This document shows positions 49,782 to 59,201 of a stretch of DNA of 64,000 nt, piece by piece. Origin of the DNA: Bacteroides sp. (GTDB taxonomy: Bacteria > Bacteroidota > Bacteroidia > Bacteroidales > Bacteroidaceae); NCBI GenBank assembly GCA_015060705.1, contig SUXY01000006.1, positions 1-64,000 on the forward strand, written 5' to 3'. The notes beneath the pieces are model-generated. The model did no database searches. It worked only from the letters and a program-made list of their open reading frames with translations, and had not been told where the DNA came from. Position numbers and translations under genes: made by a program. How positions within the stretch are numbered: the first letter of the stretch is position 1; each line of letters starts with the position of its first letter.

Positions 49782-52103
49782 TTACCTAGTAGTCAAAGAA
49801 TAAGGCTTGTCAACCAATTCCTGACCGCGTTTCTTATTGGGCGAAGCGCTCATCACGAATTCCAAGACTCCCCCCTTCAAAATATCACTATGGGTAATAT
49901 ACATCTTATGATAAGGAACTCCATTCAGACGGACCGATTTGACATAACGCTTCTTATCGCTTACACCCTCTGCCTTAATTTCAAATATTTTTCCATTCGA
50001 CAAAGATAATTTAAGGTATGGAAGATAAGGAGCACCCAACACGTATTGGTCAGTTCCTGGACAAACAGGATAAAAGCCCATGGCTGTAAACAAATACCAA
50101 GCCGACATTTGTCCACAATCATCATTGCCACTTAGTCCTCGAATATGGTTCTTATACATCCGATTCATCACTTCACGTACCCAATATTGCGTTTTCCATG
50201 GTTGAGAAGTCCAAGCATAAAGATAAGGAACATGATGGCTTGGCTCGTTTCCATGCACATATCCACCTATCAAACACTCAGAAGTTATGTCCTCATTGGC
50301 TTCATAATACTTCTCAGGCAGATGCATGGCGAAAAGTTCATCGAGCTTACGAAGAAACTCCCGCTCACCTCCCATCTGTTCCATCACACCAAAGACATCG
50401 TGTGGCACATGGAACGAAAAGTTCCACGAATTACCTTCAATGAAGCCTTCACCATGTGTCTGAAGTACATCGAATTCTTTCTTGAAGCTACCATCCTTAT
50501 AACGTGGACGAGCAAAACCGATTGCAGGATCGTAGATACGACGGTAGTTCAAGGCACGTTCCTTGTATTCACGGGCAAGGGCATCATTACCGGCATTCAG
50601 CGCTGTCTGATAGATGGTCCAATCGTCATAACAATATTCCAACGTAGTGGAAGCAGCTGTCGTGCTTACGTCAAAGGGAACATAGCCATACTTCATATAT
50701 TCAGCAATTCCATCCAGATAGCCTACTTTAGAAGTAGTAACCATGGCTTTCAAGGCCTCTTCCTTGTCAATATTTGCTCCCTTGGCTATGGCATCCGCTA
50801 AAACAGAAGTAGCATGATAGCCACTCATACACCAATTATCATTGGCCATGTGGCTCCAAATAGGCAAAAGACCATGTACACTCTGTTGTTGATGGCGAAT
50901 CATCGACAATACCATATTGCGAGCTTCTATCGGTTTCATCAGCATCAAAAAAGGATGTTCAGCACGATATGTATCCCAAAGAGAAAAGACCGTGTAGTTC
51001 GTAAAACCATCTGCTTGATGAATATTGTGGTCTACTCCCCGATAATTACCATCCACATCCATATAAACAGAAGGATTGATTAAGGTATGATAATACGAAG
51101 TGTAAAACATGGCTTTCTGATCTTCGGTTCCTTGTACTTCCAAAGAAGCAAGTTGTTTGTTCCAACTTTCAGAAGCTTCAGCCACAAGCGTATCAAACGA
51201 TTTATGAAGTGCCTCAGCTTGAAGGTTTTTCAAAGCACCTTCAGTACTAGTCGCTGATAATGCCACCTTTACTACCAATTCGGGAGTATCCGATGTATCG
51301 AATTCGAAATAGGATACAACCTTTCTGCCTGCCATTTCCGGGAAGTTGGTATTCACCGGAAACTTTCGCCAAAAACCTTTGTAATCTATTTTCTGCTTAT
51401 CTTTATAACCATAGTTACGGATTGGCTTTGACAATGAGATGGCAAAGTAAGTATAGTTGGTACGTGCCCATCCATTGGTAATTCGATATCCAGTGAGAAG
51501 GGTATCATTTTCAACCCGAATCTGTGCCCATAAAGTCTTTCCATCATAGTTATAAATACCATGATTCAAATCAAGAATCAATCGGCCTTGATCACCTTCC
51601 GGGAATATATAACGGTGTATACCAACCCGAGTTGTTGCTGTAAGCTGTGCCTTTACCTGATAATCATCGAGCATGACTTCGTAATAACCCGGAACTGCTT
51701 TTTCTGTATGATGAGAAAAGCGGGAACGATAACCATCTTCCGGATGATCGGCTGTACCAGGATTAAATTTCAGTTCACCGGTCGTAGGCATTATTAAGAT
51801 ATCGCCTAAATCGGAATGCCCCGTTCCATTGAAATGTGTATGGCTAAAACCTACAATCGTAGGATCATTGTATCGATATCCTGCACAATATTCATAGACT
51901 TTCTTCTGATAGACACCATCCAGATTGTGGGGAATGGTATCGGTATCAGGGCTAAGCTGCACAATTCCAAAAGGTACACAAGCACCAGGAAAGGTGTGCC
52001 CCATCCCGTCAGTTCCTATGATAGGATTAACGTATTGTACCTGTGCTACGGCTTGTGCTATACAGGCAATAAACCATAGAAGGGAATGGATTCGTTTTTT
52101 CAT
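49782..52103 (-). CDS. Glycoside hydrolase family 92 alpha-mannosidase
   Basis: 773 residues from ATG 52103 (MKKRIHSLLWFIACIAQAVAQ start; the ATG nine codons upstream is unlikely). The secreted protein opens with NPIIGTDGMGHTFPGACVPF and continues with the GH92 hallmarks GYSDH-like SGYHATSV, GNEPSHHVPYLY and SGNDDCGQMSAWY. GH92 enzymes are calcium-dependent exo-alpha-mannosidases, often alpha-1,2, acting on N-glycan or yeast mannan. No other mannan-use genes are adjacent. It lies downstream of the tricorn-like gene, separated by a 13-15 bp inverted repeat. Confidence 0.93.
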   Translation of the reverse strand: MKKRIHSLLWFIACIAQAVAQVQYVNPIIGTDGMGHTFPGACVPFGIVQLSPDTDTIPHNLDGVYQKKVYEYCAGYRYNDPTIVGFSHTHFNGTGHSDLGDILIMPTTGELKFNPGTADHPEDGYRSRFSHHTEKAVPGYYEVMLDDYQVKAQLTATTRVGIHRYIFPEGDQGRLILDLNHGIYNYDGKTLWAQIRVENDTLLTGYRITNGWARTNYTYFAISLSKPIRNYGYKDKQKIDYKGFWRKFPVNTNFPEMAGRKVVSYFEFDTSDTPELVVKVALSATSTEGALKNLQAEALHKSFDTLVAEASESWNKQLASLEVQGTEDQKAMFYTSYYHTLINPSVYMDVDGNYRGVDHNIHQADGFTNYTVFSLWDTYRAEHPFLMLMKPIEARNMVLSMIRHQQQSVHGLLPIWSHMANDNWCMSGYHATSVLADAIAKGANIDKEEALKAMVTTSKVGYLDGIAEYMKYGYVPFDVSTTAASTTLEYCYDDWTIYQTALNAGNDALAREYKERALNYRRIYDPAIGFARPRYKDGSFKKEFDVLQTHGEGFIEGNSWNFSFHVPHDVFGVMEQMGGEREFLRKLDELFAMHLPEKYYEANEDITSECLIGGYVHGNEPSHHVPYLYAWTSQPWKTQYWVREVMNRMYKNHIRGLSGNDDCGQMSAWYLFTAMGFYPVCPGTDQYVLGAPYLPYLKLSLSNGKIFEIKAEGVSDKKRYVKSVRLNGVPYHKMYITHSDILKGGVLEFVMSASPNKKRGQELVDKPYSLTTR

Positions 52104-52120
52104 AAAAATGTAATTAAAGA

Positions 52121-52172
52121 AAATTGTCATTCAGACGACCGAGATTTTTCGCTTCGCTCTGAATGACAATTT
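52121..52172. repeat. Inverted repeat, REP-like element 2
   Basis: Perfect 15-base arms (52121-52135 and 52158-52172) with the internal sequence GAGATTTTTCGCTTCGCTCT, related to the elements at 22597-22702 and 59103-59160. Confidence 0.7.
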
Positions 52173-52189
52173 ATAATAAAACCAAGAGA

Positions 52190-55100
52190 TTACTTCAATC
52201 CCAAATCTTTCATCAACGTATCTACCGCTGCTCTCAACTGAGAATCTTCACCCTTGACTACGGTAGCAGGATCGTTCAATACATGTACATCCGGTTCCAA
52301 TTGATCGTTTTCCAAGTAACCGCCATCAGCCTTGCGATAGCCCACTACTGGAATACCAAAAATCAAAGTCGGGTCTTGCATGGTTTCCCATGATACAGTT
52401 GTCATGGTACCCGGTACCGGAGCACCTACCAACTTACCCATTTCCTTGAACTTGTATACCCATGGAGTACCATGTGCATTACTATAATTGGCTTCACACT
52501 GAATCATGATGCTAGCCTTGTTCCAACGACGGCTCGGCATGTCGCATGATTCCTGACCACGAACTACCTGAGTGAGGTACTTCTTACCGCTAAACAAGAT
52601 TTCCACATCTTCGTGCAAGCGACCACCACCGTTGAAACGAGTATCAATTACGATACCATCGCAATGGTTGTACTTACCCAAAATATCCGAATAAACACCA
52701 CGGAAGCTAGGGTCACCCATCGACTGGATATGTACATAACCCAAACGGCCATTCGACCATTTTTCTACATCAGCAGCACGTTGCTTCACCCAACGCTTGT
52801 AAAGCAAGGCGTTGAATTGAGCTGAACCAATAGGCAATACCACTTCTTCCCAACGTTCCTTGGTCTGTGGGTTGTAAAGCGAAACAAGTGTCTTCTTACG
52901 TGATTGGTCGTTCAACAAAAGATTAGGATCTGTATCCGATGTAATTTCTACACCATTGATCTTTTCAATAATGACACCAGCCTTCATCTTACTACGTGAA
53001 TGATCGAATGGACTGTCTTCCACGACTTCGTCTACCTTCAGACCCTTGCCTTCGTAATCCCAATCATAGAACAAACCGAGGTTAGCAGTAGCATAACCGC
53101 TAGGAGCCGGACGATAACGACCACCTGTATGCGATACGTTCAATTCACCTAAAAGTTCGCTCAAGAGTTCTGCATAGTCGTAATTGTTGTTGATATGCGG
53201 CAAGAACTTACGATAAGCAGCACACATAGCATCCCAATCCACACCGTGCATATTCACATTGTAGAAACGCTTCTTCTGTTGTTGATATACATGATTAAAC
53301 ATGGCTTCACGTTCTGCAGCCAAATCCATTTCAAGGTTAGCGTTATAGCTAATCGGAGTAAGTTTGCCCGATGCGGCATCCATCTTCTGCATCTTTCCAC
53401 CCAAAAGGAAGATGTTCTTACCATCCTTGCTCATTTCAAAGTTAGCATAACCCACGTTCTTGGTAGCCAACTTCACCTCCTTCTTGCGGAGGTCGAGTTT
53501 CCAAAGGTCCATACCCTTTTCGAAAGAAGCAGTATAATAAAGTGTTTCCCCCTTCTTGTCGATGATAGCGCTACCCAAGCTAGAAGAGTTTGGAGTAAGA
53601 CGAACGATACGGTCTTGAATACCATCCAATTCCATCACGATATCCTTCACTGCATCCTTCTTGTCATCTTTCTTGGCATCGTCCTTCTTAGCATCCTTCT
53701 TGTCGGCATTCTTCTTCAGCTTTTCCTGTTCCTTTTCCACTTCCTTCAAGAGTTCATAATCTTCCTTGCTCAAGCGATACTTGTCGTATGCATCTTGATT
53801 GACGAAGCAAAGGAATACGTCTTCCATCGAACCCCAAGAAGCATGGTTACGCATGCCATAGCGTTCGCTGGTAAAGAGCACTGCATTGCCATCCATCACC
53901 CAACGAGGAGAACCGCTGGCATAACCACTGTTGGTCAAGTTAGTTATTTCACCACCTTGAGCCGATACAATACCTATATCATAATAAGGATCATGCTTGT
54001 TTCCTGTAAATGTGAGTGTAAACCACTTTCCGTCCGGGCTCCAATAATATTCGAAACCGCCTCCTGTGCTTGGCCAATAACTACCGTCTGTAATCTGACG
54101 AACCTTTTTAGTATCCAAATTGACTACCATCAACTTGCGACGGTCCTGAATGAATGCCAATTCCTTACCATCCGGTGAGAACGAAGGATAGCTACGTTCA
54201 ATCTTGTCCGAAGCAAGAAGTATTTCTTCCTTGACAAGTGTTGCATTGGCAAAATTCGGATCTTCTTTCCGTTCAATCTTGGCGATAACCAATTCCCAAT
54301 TACCATTGCGTTCGGTACCATAAGCCAAAGTACGGTTGTCCGGACCAAATACCACACCCTGCTCAGCTGCCGGTGTATGGGTAATCTGCTTGGTAGTAGC
54401 ATAATCGGTCGAAGTCACAAATACTTCACCACGATAAACAAAAGCAATCTGCTTGCCATCCGGAGAAACGGTAGCCGAACGAGCACCGCTCACCTTCAAA
54501 TCGGCAATCTGTTCGCTATCATCGCGAGTGATATCGATAGCCAACTTCTTGGCTTTTCCATTCGCTTCCTGGGTATAGATTTCACCATCATATGCATAGC
54601 AAAGTACCCCATTGTTGCTGACCGAAAGGAAACGTACCGGATGAGTCTTGAAAGAAGTAACCGACTTGATTTCTTTCGGACTATTCACATCCATCGAATA
54701 TACATTCATGGTACCCCCTTTACGTTCACTCAAGAAATAAACAGTCTTACCATCCGGAGCCAAAGAAGGATCACGGTCTTCCCCACCGATATTTGTCAAG
54801 TTGGTATGCTTACCGCTCTTGGCATCGTACAACCAAATATCACGGGTAACCGATGAAGTATGATGCTTACGCCATTCATCTTCCACGCCCTTGCGGTCTT
54901 GATAAAGAAATGACTTACCATCCGGCATGTAACATACTTGTTCGGCTGGAGTAGCAATGATTTGTTGAGTGCGTCCACCGGCTACAGGTACCTTATATAA
55001 TTCAGTCATGGCACCACTCGGGAAGAGTGCACTTTCGGCTGGGTCCTGAATGGAAGCCGAGAATACCACGTACTTGCCATCCGGAGTAAAAGATGAAGGT

Positions 55101-55435
55101 AATTCCGAAGCCGAATGCTTGGTCAGCTTCTTGGCGCTACCGCCATTGACAGACACAATATAAATGTCAAAATTACCATCACGATCGCTTGCAAAAGCAA
55201 TCTGCTTTCCATCTGGCGACCAAATTGGATTACAATCAAATGAACTTTGAGTAGTCAACTGCTTTGCAGTTCCTCCCTGAGCTGATACGGTATAAATATC
55301 TCCTTTATAACAGAAAGCCACGGCCGAACCATCCGGAGATACTTGTACATCACGTAACCAAAGCGGTGTAATTGCCTGGCTGGCAAGTGTCGCCATACCA
55401 AAGGCCATACAAGTGAGTAGTCTTTTCATATCCAT
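52190..55435 (-). CDS. Tricorn-like S41 protease
   Basis: 1081 residues; a second ATG at 55429 (MKRLLTCM) is an equally good start. Signal peptide, then two propeller regions (WD40/PD40 blades such as VQVSPDGSAVAFCYKGDIY and PIWSPDGKQIAFASDRDGNF), a Lys/Asp-rich low-complexity insert near 575-610, a PDZ-like part (about 780-850) and a C-terminal S41 peptidase domain with the probable catalytic Ser in ANYSNAHG and a Glu/Asp-rich C-terminus. Related to archaeal tricorn protease, but secreted here. It likely degrades peptides in the periplasm. The -7 box TAACTTTG is at 55458-55465. Confidence 0.9.
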   Translation of the reverse strand: MDMKRLLTCMAFGMATLASQAITPLWLRDVQVSPDGSAVAFCYKGDIYTVSAQGGTAKQLTTQSSFDCNPIWSPDGKQIAFASDRDGNFDIYIVSVNGGSAKKLTKHSASELPSSFTPDGKYVVFSASIQDPAESALFPSGAMTELYKVPVAGGRTQQIIATPAEQVCYMPDGKSFLYQDRKGVEDEWRKHHTSSVTRDIWLYDAKSGKHTNLTNIGGEDRDPSLAPDGKTVYFLSERKGGTMNVYSMDVNSPKEIKSVTSFKTHPVRFLSVSNNGVLCYAYDGEIYTQEANGKAKKLAIDITRDDSEQIADLKVSGARSATVSPDGKQIAFVYRGEVFVTSTDYATTKQITHTPAAEQGVVFGPDNRTLAYGTERNGNWELVIAKIERKEDPNFANATLVKEEILLASDKIERSYPSFSPDGKELAFIQDRRKLMVVNLDTKKVRQITDGSYWPSTGGGFEYYWSPDGKWFTLTFTGNKHDPYYDIGIVSAQGGEITNLTNSGYASGSPRWVMDGNAVLFTSERYGMRNHASWGSMEDVFLCFVNQDAYDKYRLSKEDYELLKEVEKEQEKLKKNADKKDAKKDDAKKDDKKDAVKDIVMELDGIQDRIVRLTPNSSSLGSAIIDKKGETLYYTASFEKGMDLWKLDLRKKEVKLATKNVGYANFEMSKDGKNIFLLGGKMQKMDAASGKLTPISYNANLEMDLAAEREAMFNHVYQQQKKRFYNVNMHGVDWDAMCAAYRKFLPHINNNYDYAELLSELLGELNVSHTGGRYRPAPSGYATANLGLFYDWDYEGKGLKVDEVVEDSPFDHSRSKMKAGVIIEKINGVEITSDTDPNLLLNDQSRKKTLVSLYNPQTKERWEEVVLPIGSAQFNALLYKRWVKQRAADVEKWSNGRLGYVHIQSMGDPSFRGVYSDILGKYNHCDGIVIDTRFNGGGRLHEDVEILFSGKKYLTQVVRGQESCDMPSRRWNKASIMIQCEANYSNAHGTPWVYKFKEMGKLVGAPVPGTMTTVSWETMQDPTLIFGIPVVGYRKADGGYLENDQLEPDVHVLNDPATVVKGEDSQLRAAVDTLMKDLGLK

Positions 55436-55457
55436 TAAATATTAAGATTAATATTGA

Positions 55458-55465
55458 CAAAGTTA
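55458..55465 (-). promoter_or_regulatory. -7 promoter box of the tricorn-like gene
   Basis: Minus-strand TAACTTTG, 22 bases upstream of the ATG at 55435. Confidence 0.6.
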
Positions 55466-55504
55466 AGAAAAAATCATCCAAAATCAAAAAAAAGTTCGGA
55501 AATA

Positions 55505-55536
55505 TTTGGAGGAAATGTAGAAAACCACTACCTTTG
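55505..55536 (+). promoter_or_regulatory. Promoter of tRNA-Gln (-33 TTTG, -7 TACCTTTG)
   Basis: TTTG at 55505-55508 and TACCTTTG at 55529-55536 with 20-base spacing, the full Bacteroides promoter layout. It lies 31 bases before the tRNA. Confidence 0.7.
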
Positions 55537-55566
55537 CATCGCTTTTCAAGGAAAGCACATAATGAT

Positions 55567-55637
55567 TGGACTATGGTGTAATGGTAGCACAACAGGTTTT
55601 GGTTCTGTTTGTCCAGGTTCGAATCCTGGTAGTCCAA
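55567..55637 (+). tRNA. tRNA-Gln (anticodon TTG)
   Basis: Acceptor arms TGGACTA and TAGTCCA pair fully. The D-arm (GTGT...GCAC), anticodon stem ACAGG/TCTGT with loop TTTTGGT (anticodon TTG) and T-arm CCAGG-TTCGAAT-CCTGG are all visible. CCA is not encoded. A strong hairpin terminator follows at 55641-55674. Confidence 0.95.
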
Positions 55638-55640
55638 CAC

Positions 55641-55674
55641 AAAAAAGCCCTGCAATTCGTTGCGGGGCTTTTTT
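55641..55674. terminator. Terminator after tRNA-Gln
   Basis: Arms 55641-55655 and 55660-55674 (one G-T pair) around a TTCG tetraloop, with A- and T-runs. It also lies just past the stop of the convergent anSME gene. Confidence 0.9.
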
Positions 55675-55683
55675 GTGTATATC

Positions 55684-56910
55684 TTATAACACTCCTGTTC
55701 GAATAGCTTCCATGACATTGGCTGGCGCACGTTCTGCCAACCATTCTTTCTTCATGAAATCCATATAAGGTGCCACATGCTGAAAGAATTGGAAATATCC
55801 CTTACACAAGTAATTCAAGCCCGGTTCTCCTTCGCTTGTACAGGCAAAACGATTCTTCGGGCACTCTCCATTGCAGGCAAAAAGGAATTCACATTCCTGA
55901 CATTGCTTGGGAAGAGTACGCTGCTTGTCCTGACCAAAAGCCAATTGACGCTCGCTATACATCATCTCCACCAATGTCTTTTCGTGGATATTGCCCAATT
56001 TAAACTCCGGAAATACAAAGTGGTCACATGCATAGACATCTCCATTGAATTCCATGACACCGGCATGACCGCATGTCTTGGCCATGGAACAAACACCCGG
56101 CTGCTCGCCTACCCAATTAGCCAAAGTCGAATCAAACAACTGAATGAAATAGGTTCCTACATCCTGACGGACCCACTCATCGAAAAGCGTACATAAGAAA
56201 TTGCCCCATTGCTCCGGAGTAACCGAAAAGTCAGCCAATTGATCACCTGGTTGAAGCGGAGTAGCCAGATAACGTCCGTCGGCATGTCGGTAAATACGTT
56301 CTACAATCGGAGCAAACTGGATATAATGACAACCTATTTCCTTAAAAAAGCGATAGAACTCCAATGGATAGTCAGCATTATAATCATTGACTACTGCCAT
56401 ACCATTCCATTCCACTCCATGCTTTTTCAATAAGTTGATTCCTTGCATTACTTTCACAAACGAAGGTCTTCCTTGACGATTACGGCGATATTCATCGTGA
56501 AATTCTTGCGGCCCGTCAATCGACACACCCACCAACCAGTTGTTAGCACGGAAGAACTCACACCATTCGTCAGTCAGCAATGTCCCATTCGTCTGAATAC
56601 AATTCTCGATCGTTCTTCCTCCTGCATACCGTTTCTGGAGTTCCACCACCCGCTTATAAAAAGCCAACGGACGCATCAATGTTTCACCCCCATGCCAAGT
56701 AAATATCACTTGTTGCATCGTTTGGGAGCCGATGTATTCTTGGATAAACTTTTCCAGAAGTTCATCACTCATCACTTGCTTGGGAGTACTTTTGTATAAA
56801 TGAGCCTTTTCCAAATAATAACAATAGTCACACGCCAAGTTGCACGCAGAACCTATCGGCTTTGACATGACATACAGCGGTTTGGCAAAAGGAGCTAATA
56901 TAGGTTTCAT
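55684..56910 (-). CDS. chuR: Anaerobic sulfatase-maturating enzyme (radical SAM/SPASM)
   Basis: 408 residues. The radical SAM motif is CNLACDYC (Cys23, Cys27, Cys30) with YYLEK after it, as in anSME. TWHGGETLMRP and VGVSIDGPQEFHDEYR (conserved Asp) follow, and the SPASM domain at the C-terminus has TCGHAG, YACDHFVFPE and CQECEFLFACNGECPK. It turns a Cys or Ser of sulfatases into formylglycine. The B. thetaiotaomicron homologue is called ChuR; the symbol is given by that similarity. No sulfatase gene is in the window. The -7 box TATTTTTG is at 56935-56942. Confidence 0.9.
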   Translation of the reverse strand: MKPILAPFAKPLYVMSKPIGSACNLACDYCYYLEKAHLYKSTPKQVMSDELLEKFIQEYIGSQTMQQVIFTWHGGETLMRPLAFYKRVVELQKRYAGGRTIENCIQTNGTLLTDEWCEFFRANNWLVGVSIDGPQEFHDEYRRNRQGRPSFVKVMQGINLLKKHGVEWNGMAVVNDYNADYPLEFYRFFKEIGCHYIQFAPIVERIYRHADGRYLATPLQPGDQLADFSVTPEQWGNFLCTLFDEWVRQDVGTYFIQLFDSTLANWVGEQPGVCSMAKTCGHAGVMEFNGDVYACDHFVFPEFKLGNIHEKTLVEMMYSERQLAFGQDKQRTLPKQCQECEFLFACNGECPKNRFACTSEGEPGLNYLCKGYFQFFQHVAPYMDFMKKEWLAERAPANVMEAIRTGVL

Positions 56911-56934
56911 TTTTTATCAGTTTTCAATTCCGCA

Positions 56935-56942
56935 CAAAAATA
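56935..56942 (-). promoter_or_regulatory. -7 promoter box of the anSME gene
   Basis: Minus-strand TATTTTTG, 24 bases from the ATG at 56910. The rest of the 306-base gap to 57217 holds a possible small transcript and the promoter of the next gene. Confidence 0.55.
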
Positions 56943-57178
56943 CGATTAATTTTGATGATATGAAAGAGTTATCCCTCACTCCGTTAAATATTCATAACAA
57001 GCGAACAATTTCTTTTACAACCATGCATCAGAATCTATTCTTATTTTGCATCTTTGTGCATTGAAAAACATTAGATTTTTTCATAGTTAAGGTTTAGGTT
57101 AAGAATAGGGGAAGACAGCTGTGAAGTTCTCTTCCTTTTTTTGTGTCCTTTTTATTGCATTTATAGGAAATTAATTTA

Positions 57179-57186
57179 TAACTTTG
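57179..57186 (+). promoter_or_regulatory. -7 promoter box of the small membrane protein / CoA-transferase unit
   Basis: TAACTTTG. The TTG at 57184 lies inside it; the real start is ATG 57217, 30 bases downstream of the box. Confidence 0.6.
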
Positions 57187-57216
57187 TCCTACTTCTCTTT
57201 AATAAAGAAAGGACAA

Positions 57217-57570
57217 ATGGAAGAAATCATACAAATATTGATTTTTGTCGGTGCCATGGTCATTGCCGTTATCGGGCAAAATGCCAAGAACAAAAAGAAG
57301 CCGACGACCACCTCCCCCCAAGAAGTGTTGGAAGACATGTTTCCTGAAATGACACTTCAAGGTGAAGGGGAAGCTATGGCCCCTTCCGTTCCTCCTCCAG
57401 CTCCTGTCCGCAGAAGAAAAACTAAGACTCCGCCACCGCCTCCACAGGCGCATCCGGTGCAGATGCCGACCAAGCCTTCCAAACAAGAGCAAAGAGTCAG
57501 CATCAAGAATCGCAAAGATGCTCGACGGGCATTTATTTATTCGGAAATTTTTAATCGTAAATACTCATAA
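57217..57570 (+). CDS. Small membrane-anchored proline-rich protein
   Basis: 117 residues from ATG 57217. One N-terminal span (about 4-22, IIQILIFVGAMVIAVIGQNA) is followed by a basic/proline-rich linker (PSVPPPAPVRRRKTKTPPPP) and a C-terminal helix KNRKDARRAFIYSEIFNRKY. No known domain. It precedes the CoA-transferase gene by 15 bases, so the two are probably co-expressed. The C-terminal segment resembles those of other small Bacteroidetes proteins that may act as membrane adapters, but this is not established. Confidence 0.72.
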   Translation: MEEIIQILIFVGAMVIAVIGQNAKNKKKPTTTSPQEVLEDMFPEMTLQGEGEAMAPSVPPPAPVRRRKTKTPPPPPQAHPVQMPTKPSKQEQRVSIKNRKDARRAFIYSEIFNRKYS

Positions 57571-57585
57571 AAAACATAGATCATT

Positions 57586-59082
57586 ATGGCATTTAACATC
57601 ATTTCAGCAGCAGAAGCTGCCAGCTATATCAAACATGGCTATAATGTAGGTCTCAGTGGATTTACTCCTGCAGGTTCTCCGAAAGCCGTTACTCCTGAAA
57701 TCGCAAAGATTGCCGAAGCTGAACATGCAGCAGGCCGTCCTTTCCAAATCGGTATCTTTACCGGTGCTTCTACCGGCGACTCTGCCGACGGAGCTTTGAC
57801 CCGTGCTAAAGCGATTCGTTACCGTGCCCCTTATACAACCAATGCCGATTTCCGTAAGGCTGTGAACCTTGGTGAAGTGGCTTACAATGATATCCACCTT
57901 TCTCAGATGGCACAGGAAGTGCGCTACGGATTCATGGGCAAGGTCGATGTAGCTATCATCGAAGCTTGTGATGTTACACCTGACGGCAAGATTTATCTGA
58001 CTGCAGGTGCAGGTATTACTCCTACCATCGCCCGCTTGGCCGACAAGATTATCATCGAATTGAATGCAGCTCACCGCGGTACTCAGTGCATCGGTCTGCA
58101 CGACGTTTACGAACCACTGGATCCTCCTTATCGTCGCGATATTCCTATCTACAAACCAAGCGACCGCATCGGTACAACTTATCTGCAAGTAGATCCTGCC
58201 AAGATTGTAGGTATCGTGGAAGTGAACCTCCCGGACGAAGCTCGCGGCTTTACAGCTCCAGACCCTATCACCGACAAAATTGGTCAGAATGTAGCCGACT
58301 TCCTTTTGGCTGACATGAAACGCGGCATCATTCCTTCCAGCTTCTTGCCATTGCAAAGTGGTGTAGGTAATATTGCCAACGCTGTATTGGGTGCCTTGGG
58401 CGGCGACAAGAACGTACCTGCTTTCGAAATGTATACCGAAGTATTGCAGGAATCGGTAGTGGATTTGATCCGTGCCGGTCGTGTGAAGTTCGGTAGTACT
58501 TGTTCATTGAGCGTAACCAACGAATGTTTGCAAGGCATTTACGACGATTTCGACTTCTTCAAGGATAAATTGGTTATCCGCCCGTCGGAAATCTCCAACA
58601 GCCCGGAAATTATCCGCCGATTGGGTATCATCGCCATGAATACAGCTATCGAAGCCGACATTTATGGTAATGTAAACTCTACTCACATTACAGGAACCAA
58701 GATGATGAATGGTATCGGTGGTTCGGGCGACTTTACCCGCAATGCTTACATCTCTATCTACTCTTGTCCGTCTGTGGCTAAGGAAGGTAAGATCAGTGCG
58801 ATTGTGCCGATGGTTTCTCACCATGACCAGACTGAACACGATGTGAACATCATCATCACCGAACAAGGTATTGCCGACCTTCGCGGAAAGAGTCCTGCTG
58901 AACGTGCCAAGGAAATCATCGAACATTGTGCGCATCCTGACTATAAACAATTGTTGTGGGATTACCTGAAGATTGCTTCAAAGGGACATACTTCTCATTG
59001 CATCCCTGCAGCACTCGCTATGCATGATGCTTTGTTGAAGAAGGGCGATATGCGCTTAGTAAATTGGGGCGATTATAAATAA
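57586..59082 (+). CDS. Acetyl-CoA hydrolase/transferase family (succinyl-CoA:acetate CoA-transferase type)
   Basis: 498 residues, the length of Cat1-type enzymes. GFTPAGSPKAV at the N-terminus, the catalytic Glu segment YTEVLQESVVD and GGSGDFTRNAYIS near the C-terminus are typical. It moves CoA between acyl groups, probably succinyl-CoA and acetate or propionate, in the fermentative end of metabolism. It follows the small membrane protein by 15 bases. The 119 bases downstream contain an inverted repeat and no gene. Confidence 0.93.
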   Translation: MAFNIISAAEAASYIKHGYNVGLSGFTPAGSPKAVTPEIAKIAEAEHAAGRPFQIGIFTGASTGDSADGALTRAKAIRYRAPYTTNADFRKAVNLGEVAYNDIHLSQMAQEVRYGFMGKVDVAIIEACDVTPDGKIYLTAGAGITPTIARLADKIIIELNAAHRGTQCIGLHDVYEPLDPPYRRDIPIYKPSDRIGTTYLQVDPAKIVGIVEVNLPDEARGFTAPDPITDKIGQNVADFLLADMKRGIIPSSFLPLQSGVGNIANAVLGALGGDKNVPAFEMYTEVLQESVVDLIRAGRVKFGSTCSLSVTNECLQGIYDDFDFFKDKLVIRPSEISNSPEIIRRLGIIAMNTAIEADIYGNVNSTHITGTKMMNGIGGSGDFTRNAYISIYSCPSVAKEGKISAIVPMVSHHDQTEHDVNIIITEQGIADLRGKSPAERAKEIIEHCAHPDYKQLLWDYLKIASKGHTSHCIPAALAMHDALLKKGDMRLVNWGDYK

Positions 59083-59102
59083 TATTGTCATTCAGATCGA
59101 AA

Positions 59103-59160
59103 CGAAGAATCTCGAAAACATCCACTAATACATCCACGTGAATGTTCTTGAGATTCTTCG
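59103..59160. repeat. Inverted repeat, REP-like element 3
   Basis: Arms 59103-59123 and 59140-59160 (first 11 bases CGAAGAATCTC perfect, then imperfect), preceded by ATTGTCATTCAGA as in element 2. Related to 22597-22702 and 52121-52172. Confidence 0.65.
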
Positions 59161-59201
59161 CTTTGTTTTTGTATTTATACACCCTTAAACCTCAAAAAAA
59201 C

